Positions 57,540 through 64,000 of a DNA stretch of 64,000 bases are shown in pieces. The translations under genes were made by a program, and so were the position numbers. Origin of the DNA: Heliocidaris tuberculata. Lineage: Eukaryota > Echinodermata > Echinoidea > Camarodonta > Echinometridae. The stretch covers positions 2,513,172-2,577,171 of the forward strand of contig CM046833.1 of assembly GCA_025618425.1 (NCBI GenBank), written 5' to 3'. The first letter of the stretch is position 1; every line of letters begins with the position of its first letter. The notes below the pieces were generated by a model that ran no database searches, was not told the origin of the DNA, and saw nothing but the letters and a program-made list of their open reading frames with translations.

Positions 57540-57925
57540 TGTATGGTGGTTGATCCAGTGTCCGAACACTTTTCAGAAAATCAACGATAGCAAATAAAAT
57601 ATCAAACGAATATCTGTCAAACTTACATAATGAATGCTCAAAGTCCTACAGAAAAAGAAGTTGATGGAATTTTAAAAAGACAACGTAGATTTAATACGAT
57701 ATTCCCTTCCAAATGAACCCCTTCCCAACGACGCGGCGTTTTGGTCCCTTGAAAAAGGTACTGTATTTCCGAACGTGTGAAACCTATGGGAAAAAGACAA
57801 CCTTTGTTTCAATAGTGTGGTTTTCATACGCGTAATCCCACACGTATGAAAACCCATTTTAGGTGCTTAACTGTACACGTTCGGTAATACAATCTGTTCG
57901 GAATTACAATCCTTGACTTTACACA
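57540..57925. repeat. Dispersed repeat F, segment 2, copy F2 (inverted relative to F1)
   Basis: Reverse complement of 46965-47465 with small gaps (for example CACTTTTCAGAAAATCAACG, ATGCTCAAAGTCCTACAGAA, CCTTCCCAACGACG, TTTCATACGCGTAATCCCAC). Confidence 0.85.
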
Positions 57926-58676
57926 ATGACTTGTGATGCCCCGTTTTGCCAGAAATGACAGTAAATTACAGATTTCATTTTTGGAATTATCTTTTCCAAC
58001 ATCGGTGAGTTGAATTTATTGTATTTCATAAATATGTTGGTGTCGTTTTTTGTAAATTAAATGGCGATTATGAGTGAATTTTGGTGACTTTCGTGCAGTG
58101 GTGTCTTGAAAGTGTCGAGGTGTATGACTGCCTAGAGTCTACACACGAAGTATAGTAAAGTCGCTATGAGTGTTTGAAAACATCTCGCGATTCACACACT
58201 GCGCCAGCAGCACACTGTCACTGACTTTCAAACTTCGTGGAGTTCGAAATGTATTCTCACTTGTAAACATCGCTTGAAAATACTTGCGTTATTTGACCTC
58301 ACGATTGATCCACACTGACTTCCAAACTTCTGTTACCAGCTTGCTGTTCGATCTGATACCGCGCGAAGCAACAATGTCGATTGTACATAGCTAGACTACA
58401 GGCAGGAAGGATAAAAAAATAAACAGGAAGTGCCAGCTAGAAGTCATGCGACAAAATCGTTGGAGTTTGAATTCACATTGGAAAACTCGTGAGCAATTCA
58501 CTCGCGAAGATACTAGATAGAAAAATTGCTGGTTTACTTGTGAGTGTTTGCTCTTGTGTTTTTATGCAGTTTTTCTGTCCACATCATTAAAACCCCCATA
58601 AAACACCTGTTTATTAGAATGGCCCTTTTATAGTCAATTCAAACCTGTTTCTGTCTACATTAAATGTGCATGTATG
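57926..58676. other. Region upstream of gene 2; possible 5' UTR exon area
   Basis: The first coding exon of gene 2 begins with an acceptor, so a non-coding exon must lie upstream. A good donor word (ATCG|GTGAGT) lies at 58005 and this stretch is not repeat-like between about 57930 and 58670. Exon and promoter cannot be placed from sequence alone. Confidence 0.3.
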
Positions 58677-59070
58677 TTCAAGGGAAGGTTGAGTTCTGGG
58701 AAAGGTAAAAAATGATTTGTGAGTTTTCTCATTTCTTTTGCATGTACATGTATGTGAATTTGGAAGAACACCATAGTAGAAATGTTCCCTGAAAAGGATT
58801 GCTCTTCAAATGCTCTTACATGTATATGTATATTTGAAATATGATGAGAAATGGCTGAAATGTTCAGGCTGACCATGTGTATGTAGTCCCATATACACAT
58901 TTCTGTGTGAAGTGCATGTGACTGTCAGCAGGATTGAGTCAATTTCTTCTCGTTTTAAGTGATTCCAAAACCTTACAGCATTCTTATGTGCTATACCAAC
59001 CTTTCCCTTTTGATTTGGGACAGTTTCTTTCACAATGTTATCGCATGACCATAACTCAACTTTATCTTAA
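58677..59070. mobile_element. Family C MITE, copy C7
   Basis: GGGAAGGTTGAGTTCTGGG to CATAACTCAACTTTATC + TTAA. The left TTAA is lost. It carries two extra ACATGT-containing inserts (CATGTACATGTATG at 58741, ACATGTATATGTATA at 58818). Confidence 0.85.
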
Positions 59071-59254
59071 GTAAATCCTTCCGTGGACCACCCCTAGTAT
59101 GAATGGTGTCCTTCTCATGAACATTTCCTCTTTTTTTTTTTCATTTTTATTGAAAGTAATCTGAATAAACAAAAATCAATATCAATAACAAAAAAACAAC
59201 AACAACAAAAAACAAACATTTTCTTGTTTCTTTCTCTCTTTCTAGAGATGAATA

Positions 59255-59354
59255 ATGGCCGAGGATTCATCAAGAAGAAAAAGTAATAACCCTAGCCGTG
59301 TGTTACAGACCACTGAGACGGGAGAGGAAGAACAAAACAACCAAGAATTTAATG
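59255..59354 (+). CDS. Unrecognised acidic protein, first coding exon (gene 2)
   Basis: 100 nt, 33 codons plus one base (phase 1), ending before donor GTAAAT. It encodes MAEDSSRRKSNNPSRVLQ then TTETGEEEQNNQEF. The exon opens after a pyrimidine-rich acceptor (TTTCTTTCTCTCTTTCTAG, 59245), so the start codon is near the exon's left edge and a 5' UTR exon lies upstream. An overlapping out-of-frame ATG at 59248 opens a 12-codon uORF that ends at 59286. The sequence is hydrophilic, with a basic patch (RRK) and acidic tail, and no domain is visible. I do not recognise the family. Confidence 0.65.
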
Positions 59355-59564
59355 GTAAATGCACTGTAACCCTGGGGATAATCAACGATTCTGTTGTCGT
59401 TGCCAAGGGGTCGGGGGCGTAGAGGCTTTTACTAAACAGGTTGTGGCGGGGCGCGGCTCGCTGGGTAGAAATTTTCGAACATTAATTCACGGTGACAAAT
59501 TAAAAAAGGGGTCCATCTCAGTATGGTTTTCCCTTTTTCAGGCTAAAAACAAAAAATAAGGTAA

Positions 59565-60165
59565 GAAAGAAAACAATAGAAGGATAATGCAAAGAAAAAT
59601 ATGAACAATAGAGAGAGGATAGAAGGGTAGGAAAGATGGAAGAAAAGATGATGAAAGGAAACAAAGAATACAACAAAAGGAAAGTTGGAAAGAAAAAAAT
59701 GAGTGGATAAAAAAGAATAACTAACATAAAGAAAGATAGAGAGAAAAATGATAGAAGGATAAAGATTAACGTGAGGAAGGTGGGGGAGAAAATGATAACC
59801 GGAAACAAAGAATATTATAATCAGAGGAAGGTTGGAAAGATAATTGATAGAAGGATAAAAGCAAGGAATAAGAAAATGAGAGATAGAAAAGTGATAAAAG
59901 GATAAATTTAAACATGAGGAAAGGTGGAAGAGAAGATGATAAAAGGGAACAAAGAATGACATCACGAAAGTGAAGATGGAAAGCAAAAAAAAAAAAAAGA
60001 TAGGATGAAAAGAATAAATATGAAGAGTAACATTTGGAAAGAGGGAAGACGATGATAAAAGAAATCAAAGAATAACATAATGAAAGGAAAGGTGGAAAGA
60101 AAAAAGTTATAGAAGGATAAAAAGAATATCAACGAAAGAGAGAGGAATGATAGAATTGATTCATT
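59565..60165. repeat. Purine-rich degenerate minisatellite in intron 1 of gene 2
   Basis: Units around GGTGGAAGAGAAGATGATAA, AGGAAACAAAGAATAACA and AAGATAGAAAGATGATAGAAGG recur about every 120-130 bp (59625, 59775, 59925, 60045). Long minus-strand Leu/Phe/Ser frames here are artefacts. Confidence 0.85.
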
Positions 60166-60177
60166 CATTGGATAATT

Positions 60178-60224
60178 GTCCCCGCCGAACGAAGTTCGCG
60201 AGGGGACTATGAAACGGGCTCCGT

Positions 60225-60261
<37 letters not shown>

Positions 60262-61257
60262 TGTGTGTGTATGTGCGCCCATTTAAAGCGATGACATAGG
60301 CATGAACTTTACATTCGGACCGATGACACACAGCGAACCGATGACGTCATCGGTTGGCAGACCTGCGCAGTTAGACCCAAATTACATGCTTTTGCATATA
60401 GGGGTAGGTCATCAGTTAGTGTTACACGAACAAGTCGTCGGTTGTATAGAAAAATTTCAGACGGGTCATCGGTTATGCGGTTGAATTCTACACACACAGG
60501 TCATCGGTTATGCAGTCAAATTCTAGGTTGTAAAAGATGTCATCGGTTATTATGCGCGCACAGGTATGCGTGTGTGTGTCCGTCCGTCTGTCCGTGTGTG
60601 CTCAAATGTTAGAAAATGCTACTTCTCCGTCATTTCTTGGCCGATTTTGATTCCGATTGTTTTATCTGATAGGGCTGGGTGGGGGCTTCCAAACTTCTAC
60701 ACAGAATTTTGAAATTCATTAATTATGCAAATTTATGCAAATTTATTCAAAATTGACGAAAAATGCTACTTCTCCTCTATTTCACATCGGATTTTGATTC
60801 CGATTGTTTTATCTGATAGGGCTGGGTGGGGGCTTCCAAACTTCTACACAGAATTTTGAAATTCATTAATTATACAAATTTATGCAAATTTATTCAAAAT
60901 TGATGAAAAATGCTACTTCTCCTCTATTTCACATCGGATTTTGATTCCGATTGTTTTATCTGATAGGGCTGGGTGGGGGCTTCCAAACTTCTACACAGAA
61001 TTTTGAAATTCATTATTCATGCAAATTTATGCAAATTTATTCAAAATGGCTGAAGGTTCATAATGTTTTCATGTTTTATATTTCAGTTGTATACATGCAT
61101 TGTTGGTATTCTCTTCTTTTGCATGCAGTAACATTATTATTTTATTCACTAAAGTTTTTCACTGAAGTTTTAAGGTTCAGGCTAGTTAATTTCCACAGAT
61201 CTACACTTCCGGCGGGGACATTTATTACGCATTGCGTAATTTACTCATTCACTTGTT
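60178..61257 (+). mobile_element. Element E, complete copy E2, inside intron 1 of gene 2
   Basis: It starts with the 30-bp folded end GTCCCCGCCGAACGAAGTTC-GCGAGGGGAC (60178-60207). Then come a GT microsatellite, a block with repeated GGTCATCGGTTA words (60310-60560), a CCGTCTGTCCG tract, three tandem ~140 bp units (AACTTCTACACAGAATTTTG marks each) and the far end CCGGCGGGGACATTTATTAC-GCATTGCGTAAT...CACTTGTT. A stretch of about 200 bp before the far end (61047-61257) matches E1 closely. The frame at 60951-61259 and its E1 counterpart are parts of the repeat. Confidence 0.88.
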
Positions 61258-61545
61258 AATCAAATAATGAATTTATGCTGCCATCAGGTCACCTTTTTTT
61301 TTCCTGAAAAATATTCAAAAATTTCTACCCAGCGAGCCGCGCTGTGCCCTGACTGTTCAGTAAAAGCCATCGTAAAATAACTTTTCTGTTGCCTTTTTTG
61401 GTGTGAAATTTGAAAATATGTGGGGAAGGGGGTAGCCTTTAGAACATTGGTAATAAGAACTTCATGTACTTAAATAAAACCACATCATTGTCTCGTTTGA
61501 ACCCAGAGTAAAATCCTCTTATTCTATTTTGATTCTGCCAAGCAG

Positions 61546-61782
61546 AGAGTGACATAATTGACATCCCAGATGATGATGGTGGTGATGATGGTGGTGTAGA
61601 TTCTAAGGATTGGTACCAGACTCCATCAGGAGGAGGAGAGGATGAGACCGAGGATGGTGGGAGAGGCTTTATCTTCAGTACGGGTGAAGTGAATGACAAT
61701 GTGGTTGTTTTGACCAGCGATATGGAGTTATCTGGGACTATGGAGGAGAGCTTAGAGGCTGAGATACAGGGCAGACGCGCAG
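61546..61782 (+). CDS. Unrecognised acidic protein, second coding exon (gene 2)
   Basis: 237 nt, entering and leaving in phase 1, between acceptor CCAAGCAG and donor GTAAGA. Joined to the previous exon it keeps one frame and reads ESDIIDIPDDDGGDDGGVD, KDWYQTPSGGGEDETEDG, GRGFIFSTGEVNDNVVVLTS and MELSGTMEESLEAEIQGRRA. The Asp/Gly/Glu-rich start is probably disordered; the Phe/Val-containing middle could begin a folded part. The acceptor is a tandem AAGCAG (NAG-NAG) site, so an extra alanine could be included by use of the upstream AG. No membrane segment or signal peptide is seen. The next exon is outside the window or not found. Confidence 0.7.
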
Positions 61783-61949
61783 GTAAGAAATTCCCTTGAA
61801 TTTGTAAATGTACTTCAAGGAAAACTAGTTTAACGGTAATCTAGAATTGTTTGTCATTGGGATTGGACCACTTAGACCAACATACTGATGGAAACTTACT
61901 GGAAATCACATGCTCTGAAAACTCACATTGGCACCAATAGTAGACCAAT

Positions 61950-62722
61950 AGCCTCTTGCATATAGAGTTGCGTTTCATCGCAACTCAAAAAATTAAACGC
62001 AACTTGATTTTCAACCAATCAGGACCGCATATTTGGCACTTGCTTTAATTTTGTGAGTTATGTTCAATCCAGTGCTGGCATCGGCATGGAAAATCTATGT
62101 CGCCATGTCGCAATAAAATTAACGCCGATGTCGACATGTGTCGACATCTGGACATGAGTCAAACAAGTCTAAACTCGGGTCGCTCCCGTAGTGACCGTAC
62201 ACTATTAAACCAGAGTTACCCGCGACACAAATTCACAAGAGCTTTACATGGAATACATGCACTATGTCCTCACGGGCTCACACTCGCAGTCATACTCACT
62301 TACAGTTCTCAAAGATGCACACTGTCAACTATTTGCCCCAAAATTTGTTTTGTATGATCCAATTTATCAAGCATTAATGAAAGTCATGCGGTGCGAGTCA
62401 GCTAGTGTCGCATATCTAGGCATGTACATTTACGTAATGTATACCGGTCGTCGCAGCTAGCTAGCTAGATACGCAGCGATCGTGTCGCGCGCGTGCGCGC
62501 GCTGCTAATGCGACGCGCGTATGTGAAACAAATCACGTACGCGCGCACGACGCCACGGCGAGGTACATGTAAAAACTAAAAGACCCATTTTATGTCGCCA
62601 TTGGAGCATGCGTGTCGACATGTCGGCAAAGTCCAAAACCAGTACTTTTGTCGCCATAGTGGCGACATCAGGCGTGTCGATACCAGCACTAGTTCAAACG
62701 CAACTTCTTATGCAAGAAGACC
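61950..62722. mobile_element. MITE P, copy P2, split by an hAT-like element
   Basis: AGCCTCTTGCATATAGAGTT, GCGTTTCATCGCAACTC and TTAAACGCAACTTG match P1. After TGAGTTAT the match stops and resumes at 62697 with ACGCAACTTCTTATGCAAGA. Confidence 0.8.
62070..62691. mobile_element. Element S: 622 bp hAT-like element inserted in P2
   Basis: It starts CAGTGCTGGCATCG and ends with the inverse CGATACCAGCACTA. The eight bases outside are GTTCAATC on the left and GTTCAAAC on the right, an 8-bp duplication with one mismatch. CAGTG-type ends plus 8-bp duplications are the hAT signature. The interior has CGCGCGCGTGCGCGCGCTG-type CpG-rich sequence and GTCGCCA/GTCGACA words. No transposase. Confidence 0.82.
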
Positions 62723-63239
62723 CAAGTGTATCAGGACCTAGAGCTCAACCTGTTTCTCTTTCTTTACTCACTGCTCTTCCAAAATGACTTGGCAGGTATC
62801 AATCCTGTGTAGTCATAAAACATTTAAGTTTGGTTTGATTCTGTTAGAATTTTTCCCGTATTACCACAGCTCAAGATTATCTTTCAACCAATTTTGTTGC
62901 ACATTTTCTTGAACACCACCGAATGACACTTACATGTACATGTAAGAGGTTTGCTTTAAATCTAAAGCTACATGTACATCTACAGCTTTAATTTTCAGTG
63001 AAATGGAGCTTTCTCAGCAAGAGAGGACAAGCCATGAAATACAACAGAAAAAATACTTCCCTGTAGACTGTAGAGGTGTTGCTTGATCAAACAAATGCTA
63101 TTTCCTCAATGAAAAGGTCAAATATGTACTGTTGTATTATTTCATCCTGAAATTATATAGTTTTGGACATTGCGAAGACAGACATTGTCTCGGCAAGAGA
63201 GGATTATTTGGGATATATACTAAATGGTTATCCCATATA
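62723..63239. other. Intron of gene 2, no exon recognised
   Basis: GCAAGAGAGGA occurs at 63018 and 63198. A pyrimidine-AG at about 63000 is followed by a short open frame that stops without a domain; I did not accept it as an exon. Confidence 0.45.
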
Positions 63240-63613
63240 GGTTCAGAGGTTTCTTAAGATGTAAATTAATCACCTTTCACTCCACAAATTGGCACCAATT
63301 ATATTTACAACTCCTACATAGTTTGAAAAAAATGAAAATCTTTATTAAATGGACCAATGTGAAAGAAAATCACAAAATTTAACAGAAAAATTGCCAATCT
63401 TAAGAAAATGCCAATTTAGAGACTTTAATGATTAGTTACAATTAATCCGCTCTTATTCGAAAACAGCACAACGTACTGCATTGAAAACAGACTAAAAAAT
63501 TTTCAGTGAATTTTCGCTTTCTGCTCATTTATAATGTATAATTCCTAGCATTCTGGATCAAAAGATACTGCAAAAGTGTCACTAAACAGAGACACTGTAC
63601 TGCTATGGGTTAA
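63240..63613. mobile_element. Family I MITE, copy I3 (inverted)
   Basis: Reverse complement of I1/I2: GATGTAAATTAATCACCTTT, CATTGAAAACAGAC, ACTGTACTGCTATGGG + TTAA at 63610. Confidence 0.78.
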
Positions 63614-63636
63614 AGAAGTGTACTGTATGAATTTTT

Positions 63637-64000
63637 GTCCCCGCCGAACGAAGTTCGTGAGGGGACTATGAAACGGGCTCCGTTTGTGTGTGCGTGTGTG
63701 TGTGTGTGTGTCCGTCCGTCCGTCCGTCCGTCCGTCCGTCTGTCCGTGTGTGCTCAAATGTTAGAAAATGCTACTTCTCCGTCATTTCTTGGCCGATTTT
63801 GATTCTGATTGTTTTATCTGATAGGGCTTGGTGAGGGCTTCCAAACTTCTACACAGAATCGTGAAATTCATTAATTATGCAAATTCATGCAAATTTATTC
63901 AAAAGTGACGAAAAATGCTACTTCTCATCGGATTTTGATTCCGATTGTTTTATCTGATAGGGCTGGGTGGGGGCTTCCAAACTTCTACACAGAATTTTGA
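63637..64000 (+). mobile_element. Element E, copy E3, cut by the window edge
   Basis: GTCCCCGCCGAACGAAGTTC-GTGAGGGGAC, GT tract, (TCCG)n at 63711-63739, then the ~140 bp units. It has the same orientation as E2, about 3.4 kb away, and lacks the GGTCATCGGTTA block of E2. Confidence 0.88.

Noticed and set aside
59518..60282. Long Phe/Leu/Ser-rich minus-strand ORFs resembling membrane proteins
   Set aside because: The region is a purine-rich minisatellite in an intron; hydrophobicity comes from the complementary pyrimidines.
62999..63066. Possible terminal exon of gene 2 after a TTTTCAG acceptor
   Set aside because: The frame would add about 22 residues and stop, but there is no homology and the same GCAAGAGAGGA word recurs nearby; too weak to call.

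Overview
The window is animal nuclear DNA from a gene-poor, repeat-packed locus. It is AT-rich, has no operon-like gene packing, shows GT-AG introns of 2 to 30 kb, and is loaded with short non-autonomous DNA transposons, tRNA-derived SINEs, 5'-truncated non-LTR retroelements and microsatellites. The very frequent ACATGTACATGT-type palindromes and the MITE types suggest a marine invertebrate deuterostome, most likely a sea urchin. That placement is inference from repeat style, not proven by a marker gene.

Two protein-coding genes can be supported, both partial. (1) A C2CD2/C2CD2L (TMEM24)-type gene lies on the minus strand. Exon 1 (48035..47532) encodes an N-terminal tail, one membrane anchor and the start of the SMP lipid-transfer domain. 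Exon 2 (17827..17732) and exon 3 (5971..5852) continue that domain. All three observed junctions are phase 0 and join without a gap in homology. Introns 1 and 2 are 29,704 and 11,760 bp, and the gene runs off the left edge. (2) A gene of unrecognised family lies on the plus strand. Its first coding exon (59255..59354) and second (61546..61782) encode the acidic N-terminus of a protein that continues beyond the right edge or in exons I could not find. The two genes are divergent (head to head), about 11 kb apart.

Nearly everything else is repeats, mostly inside the introns of gene 1. I gave the families local letters. Families A, B, C, H, I, FB1 and Z are flanked by TTAA on one or both sides, as expected for piggyBac-type or similar TTAA-targeting transposition. 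D is a ~130 bp foldback element. E is a larger composite element with a folded GTCCCC...GGGGAC end and internal ~140 bp tandem units. L, P and S are TIR elements with recognisable target duplications. There are also two SINEs, a large palindrome (about 52.44-53.31 kb), several foldback remnants, poly-G/poly-C-ended elements, and CT/GA-, GAT-, TAC-, AC- and TA-rich tracts.

Region by region: 1-5.85 kb is intron 3 of gene 1; 5.97-17.73 kb is intron 2, with GAT/GAA tracts, a 1.5 kb TTAA element and a four-layer transposon nest; 17.83-47.53 kb is intron 1, with many nested MITEs; 47.5-48.1 kb is exon 1 and the 5' end of gene 1; 48.1-59.2 kb is the intergenic region with long inverted repeats and G/C-tract elements; 59.25-64 kb is the 5' part of gene 2, with an E element in its first intron. 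No rRNA, true tRNA gene, CRISPR array or bacterial feature is present.
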